Part shown: positions 13,790 through 24,667 of the stretch, in pieces | Layout: every line of letters begins with the position of its first letter | Position numbering within the stretch: position 1 is the stretch's first letter | Assembly (NCBI GenBank): GCA_032718475.1 | Contig: JAUCBJ010007145.1 | Coordinates: 1-53,783, forward strand | Reading direction: 5' to 3' | From: Nemertoderma westbladi | Lineage: Eukaryota; Xenacoelomorpha; Nemertodermatida; Nemertodermatidae | DNA length: 53,783 nt | Position numbers and translations under genes: made by a program | Notes under the pieces: model-generated | What the model saw: only the letters and a program-made list of their open reading frames with translations | Database searches by the model: none | What the model was told of the DNA's origin: nothing

Positions 13790-15060
13790 GGGGAAGGGGG
13801 AATTGGTGCTGCTGACCGCTAGTTACAAAATTATTTTACAGAGAAATTGCCAGTTATCTACAACTTTGTTTTATTAATTTTGTGGTGAAAATAGAAGTAA
13901 AGAAACACGACTTCTGTACATAAAGTCAGTATATGTAACACCGGCCATTAGATTTAGCGCCTCTAAAAACCCTTAAATAAAATGGATCATATATATCAAC
14001 TGCACATTGACGATATTTTGTTTGGCCTGTATTATATTATACCAATTTTTATATTATTTACATCTATATATTTTTATTATATATTTCTCATCACAGTGAT
14101 ATATCAATATATTTTAATTATGTTTGGAAATGAAATAAAAAAGCGTTAATTATCCACAGCTGTTTGTATATATTAATATATATATTATAGAATATGACAA
14201 TAGTATTCGACTATTTATATTCATTTAATTATATATTGTTCGCATTATTATTGAATGATGTTTCAGTCTTTGTTTCCTAACGTTAAAGTATATTTCAATT
14301 TAACATTTAACCTTGATACATGAAAAATATTTATTATCCATCTAACCAACAATGTCCTCGGAATTAATTAGCTTTCCTGCTGAATGCTTGTGAGACTGAT
14401 GATACAAGCAATCATGAATTATTGACAACGTACAATATTCTTTCTGTATGTATCAACCAATCACGGAATTTCTCCCAACTGCTTTGTTAAATTGTATTTG
14501 AAATCGCCAACTTCGAGACATTCAAATACAATCATTTTCTTCATATTTGAATCGACTTTTGTAAACAATAATTGATTTGTATGATTCATTTGACACTAAT
14601 TGTGATTAGTGAATCTGAACTTCGGCAGGTTAATGGGAGAAATTTCTTTTTTCCCTCTCGCTTTACGTACTATTGGAACAAAATGACGCTAAAAGTCATG
14701 ATTTTGGGTTAGTATTTGTGACTGATTTAATTGGGGTTGGGCCTGACAAATTAACCTATCTAAAATAATAAACCGAACACTTACTAATTTCCTGCTTCAA
14801 ACTATTTTGGTCCGTTTTGGATACAAATCTGTTCAGAAATATCTTAGGGGGAGGTTAAGATAAGATGGGGCCTCCTCGGATCAAAGAGTTCTATCTTAAT
14901 GATGATTTCGAATATTAAACCGATCTTCACTTGCTAGAGTTATACATCAAAAGTCTTGTTAAATTATATTAAAAATAATATAATTTATATACTGCATGGT
15001 TTTATTGTGTATCATATATTGACTAGGCCTACTAGTTTCCCCACCGTTTATTGTTTTAAT
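13790..15060. other. Unassigned AT-rich intronic sequence
   Basis: AT-rich end of the KCTD-like intron. No gene or structured repeat was recognised before the polypyrimidine/acceptor region at 15050-15072. Confidence 0.4.
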
Positions 15061-15072
15061 TTATTCCAACAG

Positions 15073-15195
15073 GCGGCTAAATTTACTCTGATTACTTGCT
15101 GCGCTTCGAGCGCAAACAGCAGCGGCAACACAATCCGCAGCGATGACGATGACCACAGATGGAGCCATTACAACGAGTTCGTCTTTCAGCGATAG
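15073..15195 (+). CDS. kctd8/12/16: KCTD8/12/16-like protein, terminal coding exon
   Basis: Begins directly after a good acceptor (TTATTCCAACAG) and ends at TAG (15193-15195), giving 40 codons: AAKFTLITCCASSANSS, then GNTIRSDDDD and HRWSHYNEFVFQR. This matches the C-terminal end of KCTD8/12/16 proteins, where the H1 domain continues after LEQAFD with a GFHMVAC-like strand, an acidic stretch and a final W-S-x-Y-x-E-[YF]-[VI]-F motif. The phase-0 junction fits the donor at 2427. Unlike exon 1, this exon has no frame break. The link between the two exons is inferred from homology and phase. Confidence 0.85.
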   Translation, partial: AAKFTLITCCASSANSSGNTIRSDDDDHRWSHYNEFVFQR

Positions 15196-17220
15196 ATTGC
15201 GCTTCATACACAAAACTATCAGTACAGGAGGTCACATAAACTCTCGAAAACTTTTTTGTACCTTCCTGTGTAATACGATAAATACTTTACGCTATAAACT
15301 TACTTCACCACTTATATTATTATGATACATATATGATACACTTGATTAATTATAAGAGAAATTTAATTACAGTAGATACTGAAAACGAAAACTGCCATTG
15401 TATCTCGTATATTGCATACTCCCATGTAACAAACTGAGCAACCATAATGTACTGTTTTAACATTTCATGTGAGGTTCGAACAATGTGATAGTCAAAAGTT
15501 GATTTGCTTTAGTCCCGTTAGCCTCTGACTCATTTCAAAATGCTTCCATCTGATGCTTCTATTCCTTTTCGATTCAACTTAGTCGAGCCCAAATGATTAT
15601 AACTTCCGGTAGCATCTTTTAGCAGACATTGCAGGAATATCAATGGTAAAATGGAGGGCCTCTACGTTTGCCATTTTTCTGGCTGCCACATATACAACAA
15701 GATCATTCACAGGTTGTCCTATGCCATCAGTGACAGTATTAGTCGCTAGGGTCATCTACAACTTCTACAGTGGCTCTTTGTTTTGACAATATGATGTTTC
15801 GCGCTAACGATGAGGTTGCTTATGTTTATGGAATCATGGTCATGTGAGCATTATATCCTATGCCATGAAATTTGAGTAACATCCGTGTAGGCTACACCAT
15901 CATGTAGCCCATCCAGTAGGTGCCAGGTTGTTGCCATAGACCAGCACAGGCTCAGGCTCTAGGCGACTACATCCAGAAATAACCTGATTTTAAGAGGTAT
16001 GATAATTTGTATGCGTTTTGAAAGATGAAAGGAATTAAAGCTATCACCATTATATTTATTTTATATATATTATTTTATTAGTCGCGGTAATGCAAACGTT
16101 TTAGTCAACAAATCAGGATTGATTATATTAAATGCAACTTTAACTGTTATTAATCAGCTATTCTAATTCATTCACAACAAACGTGTCTATTGTGTATACA
16201 CTATACACACAGTAAAAGGTACTAGACCTATAATTATTTCAACTGTATTCATTTTAATATTCATTGTGTTATATATTGCGTCTTTAATTAGGAACCAATA
16301 ATTCATTTGCGAGTCTCACAAATATTTCAGTATTTAATCATTTTTCCCTAAATGTAATTTAATACACCTCTACAGTACAACATTTCTGCATAGATGTGGT
16401 TATTTATCATTTAATGTAATTCTATAAATCATTTAATAAAAAAAGAGTTATAAATGAAATGCCATTGTATGGTGTTATTCTCAGGTTTACGTTATCACGC
16501 AAGGGTTGGCCTAGATCCTGTGGTCTGAACTGAATTGAAATTTTCACAAAGCTGGTCCAACTAAGATCCTGGAGTACCATGATCCCGGACAAACGTAGAT
16601 CCTAGTGGACTAACGAAAGCGGGGCGAGATCTTTTTTTTTAGATCTGAAACAACCTTTATGGTGTAAATGTTACGCCTACATCTACCTACAACACACCTT
16701 AAACGTGTAGGCAGCTTTGTAAAGAAGCAGGTAACAGAGACGTGTGTGTAAATGCGCTATAAATAAGGAAGGGGAAATTTAAAAATATACAAATTTTTCA
16801 TATATAACTTATAATATAATAATAATATATTTATAAAATTTATATATAACTTATAACTAACAATAAAATTTCGATCGAAAAGTAGAAACTTGGAACCACT
16901 TATTCTTCACACCGCGCCCGTGAAGATTACGTATATAATCAGCACCCTAAACAAGCAGATTTTTTGTAAAATTTTTATTCGAATTATAATATGTGATAAA
17001 TAAAATCTCTAAATCTACTCGAAATTCAACCAAAAAAACACAACATAATAATTTTATCTGGTTCGCACGTACTGTATGAAATGCATTAATCAAATAAAAT
17101 TTTTAAATCATTGAATTAACAAAACTTACTGCTGCTGTGGGCCTTCAACCCAATAAATAATAGCCAAAGCTCCTGAGCTCTGAGGACCGAGCTAAATTTC
17201 GCACTTATAAAAGTACTTTC
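15196..17220. other. Unassigned region after the KCTD-like stop
   Basis: The 3' untranslated region presumably begins here. No further coding sequence was recognised. At 16510-16640 the word GATCCT recurs (TAGATCCTGTGG, AAGATCCTGGAG, TAGATCCTAGTGG). It is probably a decayed repeat. Confidence 0.4.
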
Positions 17221-17226
17221 TGTCAC

Positions 17227-17322
17227 TAATTTAGAAATTAAGAAAGTGAGCGAAAGTAAGCAATACGAAAGTAAGCGAGCCTTAGCGTAGGGGTACCATT
17301 AATCAACCTGTCGTTCTGTTGA
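17227..17322 (+). repeat. Dispersed repeat R1, 5' part
   Basis: Resembles 2711-2775 (GAAAGTAAGCGAGC, then a GTTCTGTTG-like end). The 3' half of the same repeat, in the same orientation, appears on the far side of the nested LINE block at 26724, about 9.4 kb away. The block may therefore have inserted in an R1 copy. About 75 bp of R1 is unaccounted for between the halves. Confidence 0.5.
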
Positions 17323-17491
17323 TTTTTATTTTTTTTTTAGAATATTTATTTCCCATAGACCAATAATACACTTAATTATAGATACACAAATCTTAAACAA
17401 CAAAGAAATAATGTGACCGAGAACCGCAGTACACGAGCAAATAGCAATGCTAGTGCTGCCCGATGTACTACAGTGGGCCTAGGGATCCTTT

Positions 17492-17512
17492 GGGGGGGGG
17501 GGGGGGGGGGGT
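17492..17512. repeat. Poly-G tract
   Basis: An uninterrupted run of about 20 G. Several such runs occur in the window, on either strand. Confidence 0.95.
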
Positions 17513-17689
17513 GCCATTGCTACTCGAGTAGAGGGATAGCAATAGATTATGCACAATATATGTAATAAAAGTAATTAGGACATTAATGTAATACTAATTA
17601 ATATAGTTTACATTATGTTTCCACCTGCGGTGCGGTAATTGGTAATTAAAAATAAAAAAACCATGGAAAAAAGAACAATTAAGAATTTT

Positions 17690-18046
17690 AGAATATATAT
17701 AGAGAAGAAATAATTGAAAGGAATTTTACATTAACTGGTAAATATAATTATTCGTAATGGAGAAATCATATGCTATTAAATAAATGATATTTAAGACGGG
17801 ATTGGAACAGCAATTTCGATTTCTTGCACCTGAGTTCATCAGATAGAGAGTTCCAGACACGAGGACCTCGAAAGCTCACGGACCGCTGGGATGAACTGAG
17901 ATTGAATAGTGGGAGAGTGAAATCCGATCTGGCAGCAGATCTGGTGAAGTGAGAGTGGAGGGTGTTGCGTTTTTGAAATAGTTTGGAAAGTACGGATGTG
18001 GGATTTATACAGTTTGAATGGATGTTGTACATAAAAAATGAGGCTA
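17690..18046 (-). mobile_element. LINE A (CR1/L2-like), 3' terminal segment
   Basis: The minus-strand frame from about 18054 to 17766 encodes a typical LINE C-terminal tail: NTLHSHFTRSA, then FRGPRVWNSLSDELR and LLFQSRLKYHLF before a stop. The GPxxWNxLxxxLR and FKxxLKxxL pattern is common in CR1/L2/Jockey-like polyproteins. The upstream part of the same protein ends at LLYEYQ near 25160 and continues here as VASFFMYNIH, so this is the downstream half of an element split by the RTE insertion at 18055-25157. Confidence 0.8.
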
Positions 18047-18054
18047 CTTGATAT
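18047..18054. repeat. Target-site duplication CTTGATAT, left copy
   Basis: The 8 bp CTTGATAT here recurs at 25158-25165 on the other side of the RTE insertion. Removing the inserted block and one copy restores the reading frame of LINE A (YEYQ followed by VASFF). Confidence 0.9.
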
Positions 18055-18413
18055 ACTACTACTACTACTAGGTCGAGCGAACTCGGACAGTGGAAATGAG
18101 ATCCTTCCAGGCTTCCCGATTCTCCATAGTTGTCGCAATTTCGTTTCTCCCAAGTTCAGTATCCCTTTCAAGTTGATCTATATATGTTATGGCCGGTCGT
18201 CCACGACTACGCTTTCCATGAGTTGGTTGCCAGAGAAGTAGATCTGGTATGACCTCGTCTTTACTTCGCCAGCAGTGCCCACTGAATCTTAATCTGCGTT
18301 CACGGAGGGTGGTTGATACAGGTGGTATTGTACCATAAAGCTCGGCGTTTGTCATGTGTTGTCTCCAGCTGATGTTTAGGGCTGCCCTTATTAGTCTTGT
18401 GTAGCAACCATCA
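18055..18413 (-). mobile_element. RTE-like LINE family 1 (element B), 3' segment
   Basis: The minus strand encodes DGCYTRLIRAALNISWRQ, then LRERRLRFSGHCWRS, DLLLWQPTHGKRSRGRP and TYIDQLERDTEL. This is the classic C-terminal end of RTE-type proteins. It ends in a short (TAG)n tail at 18055-18070, as RTE elements often end in simple repeats. It continues the RT protein interrupted at 22332 (LEQRID) by LINE C. Confidence 0.92.
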
Positions 18414-18763
18414 TTTTCATTTCATCGGGTATGTCAGTCGAGCCGACAATTATATTAACAAATAAAAACATGTTGCATATTATGTTAAATAAAATTTATG
18501 GCACTGCACAATAAAATTCATCAATAAAAACAATAAACATTAAAACATTCAGAAATAGGATCCATATAATAGTTTGTAGTAGTCACAGGTTGTTCCAGAA
18601 TTACAGATAAGAGGTACCGTATTCAGTGCAGGTAAACTAAACGTTACATATATACAAGGTAGTACTGTACAAGCATGGTAATGATGGTACATTGGCATTG
18701 ATGTCGTTGTGTTGTCAGAACAGGAAGTCAGTGTTAGGAAATGTAAGTTGTATGTACGAGTCG

Positions 18764-21700
18764 TTATATAATAGCACACAAGTAATCTCTTATTCTCGAT
18801 CTCTTTTTGTCCAGGGATGTTGATTTCAGTTGGAAGCAATTATCTACGAAGTTCGAGGTTAACCTGTCTTTATTGGTAGGGCACCCATTATTGATTCGGT
18901 CAATTATATGTTTAGTATCATACTTGAACGAGGCTAGCGAAAAAAGACGTGGAATTGGAAAAGTCGTAGCTGCTTTTACATAACCACAAGAGATGCCCCT
19001 GTGTGAACTGTTAGGGTGGGCATTACTATGTAACGCCAACCGGAATCCGAGTTGCAGAGTGGGATTTGGACAACTGAAAGCCCGCATCAAGTTGCCAAGA
19101 CACTGGCGGAACGCCTCGGTAGAGATAGGGAGGCACCGAGATAAACAGTAGAGAGTTGTGTTGCTAATGTAGGATCCCAGATGGAGCAAACCGCGTAGAG
19201 TTTTCCTGTAGTAGGCATCCAGTTTTCCGAGATCTGTATCGTTGAGAGCACCAATGTTCATTTTTAGTTGATAAGTGATTACAGGGACTGACATTGTTGA
19301 CCAAATCTTAAAGACAGTCTTACTGCAAAGCCAACGTGTAGTCCATCCCTTAGAGTGGAATGTTTGGGACAAAATCGCTATTGATTGTATAGTTTCATTG
19401 AGGATCTGACTAGATGTTATAGATCCATGCAGTTTGTATCCAAGAAAGGTGAGGTGGGAGCTTCTTGTGATCGGGGTTCCATTGATGTTGATGACAGATG
19501 GTTCATGTGTTTTACTTTTCCTGAATTGTTTGCCAATCCAAATCCATTTTGTTTTGCTGTGTTCGATTGATAGGGAGACTGAGTTGGCCTTTTTATGTAG
19601 TACTTCCGTCATTTCGCGTAGACCTGTTGCGGTAGTACTGAGAAGGAGAAAGTCATCTGCATAAACCATTGTTCCTAACCAGATGGGCCCTACATAGCAT
19701 CCTAGACCTGACGATTGTATACCAGAAACAATGTCAGCTGTATACAGGTTGAATAACGTGGGTGACAGTAGAGATCCCTGTTTCAGACCTTTGGTTACAG
19801 CAATGGGATTGGTTTGTATCATCTCACCGAATTTAAGGAATATCTTACTGGATTTGTAATAGGCCAAAATTGTTAAGATGATATGTGGATTTATGCTGCT
19901 TTCGATGAGTTTGTCAACCAGTGTGTAGTACTCAATGCTGTCAAAGGCAGACTCTATGTCTAATTGACAAATAAATAACGGTGAATCCCTGGATCGGTAG
20001 TACTCTATGCATTCCAGAATAGTTGCAATGGCTAGATCGGTACCATGTCTCTTCTTATAAGCCATCTGGTTACTATGATTGTTGAGGTCTGTGAGGTAGT
20101 TGGATATAAGGATGTGTTCTAGTATTTTTGCAAAAATGTTGATAGATACTATGGGCCGGTAGGATGATGGGTTGTAAGTATTCCGTCCCTTACCTTTGAA
20201 TAGGCTGCTTAAGACTGAATCTCCGTAAGAAGAGGGCACCGATTTTAGTAGGAAACAACAATTGACCAAATCAGCCAATATTTCACATACAGGGTCAGGC
20301 TGGAGGTGCAGGAGGTGCTCTATTGTTAGAGATGAGATATCGGGTGCCTTTCCAGTAGATATTGATATGATAGCGCGCCTTACTGAAAGAGGTGAGATGT
20401 GTGGCACGGGGTTTTTCTTGCAGTCTTCATCTAATTTATTTTGAATTCTTGGATCGAGCAGCTTTTCTGTATCTTGATTAAATTTGTTATTATAGTGGGA
20501 TCGCAGTGTGCTTTGCATTTCCGGTGATGTTGTTTCTTGCTTTTTCCTGTGGTTTACCTTGCTCCAAAAATATTGTGGATTTGTTGTACCGTAAGAGACC
20601 CATTGATTGATATTATTGGCAGTGATATTTTTAGAAAGAAAATTCTTTAGGCGTCGAGCTGACCGTTTTGACTCCCTGAATTCAGCTGCAACTGGATCTT
20701 CAAGATCTTTGCCTTTCTTGCACCAAATCTCGTAAAGGTCTCTTGTTGTTTTACATCTCCGTTTGAGGATGTTAGATCGAATACGAATATTGGTTGTCTT
20801 CTTGCGATTTTTGATTCTTGGAATGTGTTGGATAGCAGCATTCAGTATGACTGATTGTATCAATTCTGCCCTCTCATTCAAATGGGTTGTCGACAGTGTG
20901 CTCTGGTTCTGGGCCAGCTTACAATCAATTTCACTGAGGGATGTGCTGACTGAAGACATGTATTTCTGTTTTTGGCTTGGTGTTGCTTTGTTCCATGCAA
21001 ATTTTAGTAGTCGTTTCGATTGTTGTGAGTGCGAGGCTGACGCATCCTCCAGTTTAGTTTTTAGCTGAATAGTTGCAACAAGGGGTGTATGATCCGAATA
21101 GTTGTTTACTGGGTCCTCATGAAAGACTTGACCACTGGTAATTAAGCTGGTGTCCTGAGTTGCCATTAGAATATGGTCGATATAAGATTCTCCATGACCC
21201 CTATACGTTATACAGGGTCCTGTGAAAGTGCTGAGTGTATCCACTGCTGTCAAATTGTTTTTGTTAAGGAAGTTATTAAGAAATTTTCCTCTTTCATTAG
21301 CTACATCATGATTAGATCTCTCTCCCTGGAGTCTACCAAGGTCAGCATTTGTATCCGACATTATGATTGGGGAGGATAGAGGATGTTGGCTTAGGATTGA
21401 TTCGAGTCTGCCAAGGAAATCGTGGTATATAGTTCTATCCTTGCTTGCATCTGGTGCATAACATGATAGGAGTATGAGTGGCGATTCTGCATTCTGTAGT
21501 TTTGCCTGTATTCCACAGATGTCATCCCCAGACCCTAATTCATTCCAACTTGAAAACAATTTTTTCCTAAAGAAAAGTGCAGTACCCCCAGCTCCTCGTT
21601 TGCGGTATGGATTCTGCATTAGATTGCTGATTGAGAAAACACAGTGAAAATGGTCATCTAGATTCTGAAGGATGGTTCGACATTCTAATTCATCGAGCCA

Positions 21701-21871
21701 GTGCTCCTGTATTCCCAACACATTACATGATTTGAGCAGGTTAGCGATGTAGGTAGAGTTCGATGAGAAGCCATGAGTGTTAAGTGACCCTATTATGATG
21801 GAAGGGGGGTTACAGCTAGTGGTTCCTCCATCGATGTCAGATTTTACTGTCAAAGCTTCCTTTTGGTCCAT
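18764..21871 (-). CDS. LINE C ORF2: endonuclease and reverse transcriptase (1035 aa)
   Basis: One uninterrupted 1035-codon frame. Residues about 25-270 are an APE-type endonuclease: IIGSLNTHGF, IQEHWLDE, LILLSCYAPD, DTNADLG, SYIDHIL and YSDHTPLVA give the N, E, D, D and SDH catalytic motifs. Residues about 530-800 are the reverse transcriptase: SSYRPIVSINIFAKILE, FICQLDIESAFDS, GLKQGSLLSPTLFN and the catalytic YADD in TMVYADDFLLLS. The C-terminal tail lacks a recognised RNase H. The protein would nick target DNA and copy the element RNA. All key residues look present, so the copy may be recent or active, though it lacks a complete ORF1. The clade is not assigned; CR1/Jockey-like is most likely. 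Confidence 0.95.
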   Translation of the reverse strand: MDQKEALTVKSDIDGGTTSCNPPSIIIGSLNTHGFSSNSTYIANLLKSCNVLGIQEHWLDELECRTILQNLDDHFHCVFSISNLMQNPYRKRGAGGTALFFRKKLFSSWNELGSGDDICGIQAKLQNAESPLILLSCYAPDASKDRTIYHDFLGRLESILSQHPLSSPIIMSDTNADLGRLQGERSNHDVANERGKFLNNFLNKNNLTAVDTLSTFTGPCITYRGHGESYIDHILMATQDTSLITSGQVFHEDPVNNYSDHTPLVATIQLKTKLEDASASHSQQSKRLLKFAWNKATPSQKQKYMSSVSTSLSEIDCKLAQNQSTLSTTHLNERAELIQSVILNAAIQHIPRIKNRKKTTNIRIRSNILKRRCKTTRDLYEIWCKKGKDLEDPVAAEFRESKRSARRLKNFLSKNITANNINQWVSYGTTNPQYFWSKVNHRKKQETTSPEMQSTLRSHYNNKFNQDTEKLLDPRIQNKLDEDCKKNPVPHISPLSVRRAIISISTGKAPDISSLTIEHLLHLQPDPVCEILADLVNCCFLLKSVPSSYGDSVLSSLFKGKGRNTYNPSSYRPIVSINIFAKILEHILISNYLTDLNNHSNQMAYKKRHGTDLAIATILECIEYYRSRDSPLFICQLDIESAFDSIEYYTLVDKLIESSINPHIILTILAYYKSSKIFLKFGEMIQTNPIAVTKGLKQGSLLSPTLFNLYTADIVSGIQSSGLGCYVGPIWLGTMVYADDFLLLSTTATGLREMTEVLHKKANSVSLSIEHSKTKWIWIGKQFRKSKTHEPSVININGTPITRSSHLTFLGYKLHGSITSSQILNETIQSIAILSQTFHSKGWTTRWLCSKTVFKIWSTMSVPVITYQLKMNIGALNDTDLGKLDAYYRKTLRGLLHLGSYISNTTLYCLSRCLPISTEAFRQCLGNLMRAFSCPNPTLQLGFRLALHSNAHPNSSHRGISCGYVKAATTFPIPRLFSLASFKYDTKHIIDRINNGCPTNKDRLTSNFVDNCFQLKSTSLDKKRSRIRDYLCAII

Positions 21872-21923
21872 GTTCCATCCAGCCTGTTTCGTCGTTGGTT
21901 GTGTGCTAGTATACGACTCACTG

Positions 21924-22331
21924 CTAAAGATATTGATTAGATCTCTGTATGGGCCAAGAGTAATGGGTGCGATTGTTCAGAGTTTGGTCCCACTGTTGAC
22001 GTTCTAGTTTGTGTCTCCATCTGTTTACTTCTCTACCTATAAGGTGAGCATTGTTCCTCTCCCAGTAGTTCTGTCTGTCCTGTGTCCATGTATAACAATG
22101 GTTGTCTTGAGGCCAAAATAAGTTATGTGTTAGTTTGTTTACATCCTTACTATCAACTGTGATGCGCATGATCTTAGAATGGGTGAACTGGTTGCGTCTT
22201 GTTGTGATTTGGTATACATTTATGTGTTTATCAAGCAGGAAAGCTTCTACATCCTCTTCAAACATAATTGGGTCAATGTTAGTAAGAAAAATGGATGTAC
22301 TGTTACAGGTTTTGATGTTGAATTGGTTTTG
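21924..22331 (-). pseudogene. LINE C ORF1, C-terminal fragment
   Basis: The minus-strand frame continues without a stop from the RTE protein into LINE C and ends at 21924. The LINE C part begins near NIKTCNSTSIFLTNID and includes MRITVDSKDVNKLTHNLFWP. This alternation resembles the RRM-like fold of LINE ORF1 proteins that bind element RNA. The start is missing, so the fragment is 5'-truncated. It sits about 50 bp upstream of ORF2 in another frame, the usual ORF1-ORF2 arrangement. The domain call is by pattern only. Confidence 0.6.
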
Positions 22332-22958
22332 ATCAATTCGTTGTTCAAGTGATTTAGTCAGTGTCCAGGTCTCACCCCCGTATAAAAAGACACTTTCCAC
22401 TGTGGCTCGAAAGAACTTAGTCTTCAGGTGCCTGGAGAGATCTGATTTCCAGATGGTATCCATTTTTGATAGAGCTATCCAAGCTTTTGCTTTCCTAACT
22501 TCTATGTCCTTTTTGCTACTCTCTATCCATGATCCAAGGTACTGGAAGTCATCGACCTTCCTTAGTTGATTATTATCAATGGTTGTCAAGTTTCCATCAA
22601 CATTAAAGGTCATGAATTCGATCCTTGTAGCATTTATATGCAATCCAACCTCCTTAGCAGCCCTCTCCACTTTATTTAGTAGAAGCTGTGCATCTGCTAG
22701 CGTATTAGAGAGCAGGGCGATGTCATCCGCAAAGTCTGTGTCTGTGACTGTAGTTGCCGGATATCTACTACTTCTGCGTTCTTGAAGTGTGAATCCCAGA
22801 TCTTCACCCTTTGTGGCCGTCCTCATTGCATAATCCAGCACAATTACAAATAGTAATGGTGCTAATGTGTCACCTAGCAGTACGCCAGCCAGGATTGAGA
22901 AAAACTCAGTTTCACCATCTGGTGAGAGTACCTGCGCTTCTGTGTCACAATATAACAA
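22332..22958 (-). pseudogene. RTE element B: RT palm and C-terminal part
   Basis: Encodes LAGVLLGDTLAPLLF, the catalytic FADD in TDFADDIALLS, then VGLHINATRIEFM, the thumb motif FQYLGSWIESSKKDIEVRKA, and FLYGGETWTLTKSLEQRID. At that point LINE C interrupts it. The order and motifs are those of RTE-clade RTs. The downstream end is at 18055-18413. A frame change separates it from the upstream RT segment near 22900. Confidence 0.9.
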
Positions 22959-23671
22959 TCCAATGCCAGAACAATTACTTCTGGTATTCCATAAGCTCTT
23001 AGGATTTCAAGCATTTTACCTCTATGGATGGAGTCGAATGCCTTCTTGAAGTCCACAAAAGTCATGACTGCGGGGGGATTCTTTGACTTAATTCCTTCAA
23101 TCAGTCTCCATAGTGCAAGTATCTGAACTATTGTTGATCTACTTGGTCGAAATCCGTTTTGGCTCTTACGTAGTAGTTTCTCTATGTGAGGCCTAATCCT
23201 ATATAGAATCATTTTATTGTATATTTTGGCAGCTACCACAAGCAGACAGATCCCATGATAGTTTATTGGTATGCCGAGGTCTCCTTTCTTGGGGAGAGGC
23301 TTTAGTTGACCTTTAGTCCAAATTGGTGGTGGCTTTTCCCCTTTTAACATCCGGTTGCAAACATTCAATAATGGTCTGTTTAGAACTCCGGTTTTCCATA
23401 CCTCCGCTGGGATTTCATCTAATCCACTCGCTTTATTATTGGACATGCTTTTAATGCTTCTTTGGAGTTCGGCAGGTGTGAAGTCCCCTGTTTCTATAGG
23501 TAGTGTCTTGTCATATATTTTCCTTGTAGGGCTGACCTCGATGTATGGTGGCTGCCCAAGCAAGTTTGTTGCTGAAGTGATTTTTCCACTTCCCAACACG
23601 TTCTTCAGGACTATCGGCTTTGAGGCGCCCCTTTGCACAACTTTTCCGACCAGATACACCTGTATAAGCAT
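22874..23671 (-). pseudogene. RTE element B: RT fingers region
   Basis: Contains FTPAELQRSIKSMSNNKASG, LDEIPAEVWKTG, IYNKMILYRIRPHIEKLLR, SQNGFRPSRSTIVQ and the first catalytic aspartate block MTFVDFKKAFDSIHR. These are RT blocks 0-3 of RTE elements. The frame shifts before the palm FADD block. The sequence immediately upstream shows the deletion relative to the second copy of the family. Confidence 0.9.
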
Positions 23672-24082
23672 CCTTTACAGCATTGTCAGTTCTGAGTTTC
23701 TCCCAGTCATATTTGATTTGCTTGCTTGTCCTGGGTTTGCTGGCTCTCAAACTGAGTCTGATCTCTGCAGTCACAATTCTGTGGTCCGAACCAATTAGGT
23801 TGAACGAGCTGTATGGCTCGCAGATCATGCTGTTTCTCCACTTTTTGTTTATAAGGATGTAATCCAGTTGTGCTTTGGTTCCATTAGGGTATTGAAAGGT
23901 CTTGAAAGCTTCCCCTTACTCTTTTCGAATGTGTTGTTTGTTGGTATCAATTCACATTCTTCCATTAGGTCTAAAAGTAAGTACCCATTTCTGTTAGAAC
24001 TGGTGTTATAGTGTGTAACCCTTGATGTCTTCTGGGCCAATTTGCGCATTCATGTCACCAGCAATGACTTTAACATGACACT

Positions 24083-24667
24083 TTAACATGGAATGTCCTT
24101 TATAAGTCCAGTCAGTTCTTCATAAAACTTGACTGCTTGTTCTGGCTCTGAGGCATTGATTGGACTGTAGCAACATATAACTGTTGCCTTGGGATTCCCA
24201 TCAAATGTTGCGATCATAACCCTGGAATTTATAGATTCGATGTTGTTTAGGGTCTTAAGTGCAAATGGGCATAGCAGAATTCCTACTCCACCAATTGATG
24301 CATTGGCCGAGTTTCTTACTGCTGAGCTTGTTACTAAGGTCCATCCATTCCCAATGTCATTGTACTTCATGGCAGTGTCTTCATGACAAATCCGATGTTC
24401 TTGGATGCAGATGATGTCGATGTTATATTCCATTGCCAGAGCGACCATGTCACCCTGTTTGGTATATGCTTTCAGCGTGCGTGCGTTCATTGTAGCAATC
24501 ATTAGTGTCTTTTTACATTTCAACAGGTTGGTTCTTCTTTCTTCTCTGTCTTCTGTTCCAGTAGCCAATTTATCGACCCCAGCCTGGTGTACCACTGAGG
24601 GACGCGGTCCTTGTTGACCCGGGCGATGACCGAGCCAGTATTTCTCCTGGAGGGTTCTCATACTCAT
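24083..24667 (-). pseudogene. RTE element B: APE endonuclease N-terminal part
   Basis: Encodes MIATMNARTLK (Asn of motif I), IICIQEHRIC (catalytic Glu), GNGWTLVTSSA, SIGGVGILLCPFA and ATVICCYSPINASEPEQ. This is the first two-thirds of an RTE-type APE endonuclease. The rest continues in other frames around 23511-24049 (ECELIPTNNTFEKSKGK, NLIGSDHRIVTAEIRLS), so the domain is present but split by frameshifts. Confidence 0.9.

Larger units (their letters stand above)
18414..22331 (-). mobile_element. LINE C, inserted inside RTE element B
   Basis: A 3.9 kb LINE interrupts the RTE protein exactly between LEQRID (ending near 22332) and GCYTRLIR (starting near 18410). Its 5' end is truncated within ORF1. 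ORF2 is intact. The 3' end on the minus strand is the short purine-rich tail GATGAAATGAAAATGA. The flanking duplication is at most the 4 bp TGAT. The nucleotide boundaries are placed by the loss and return of RTE homology. Confidence 0.88.
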
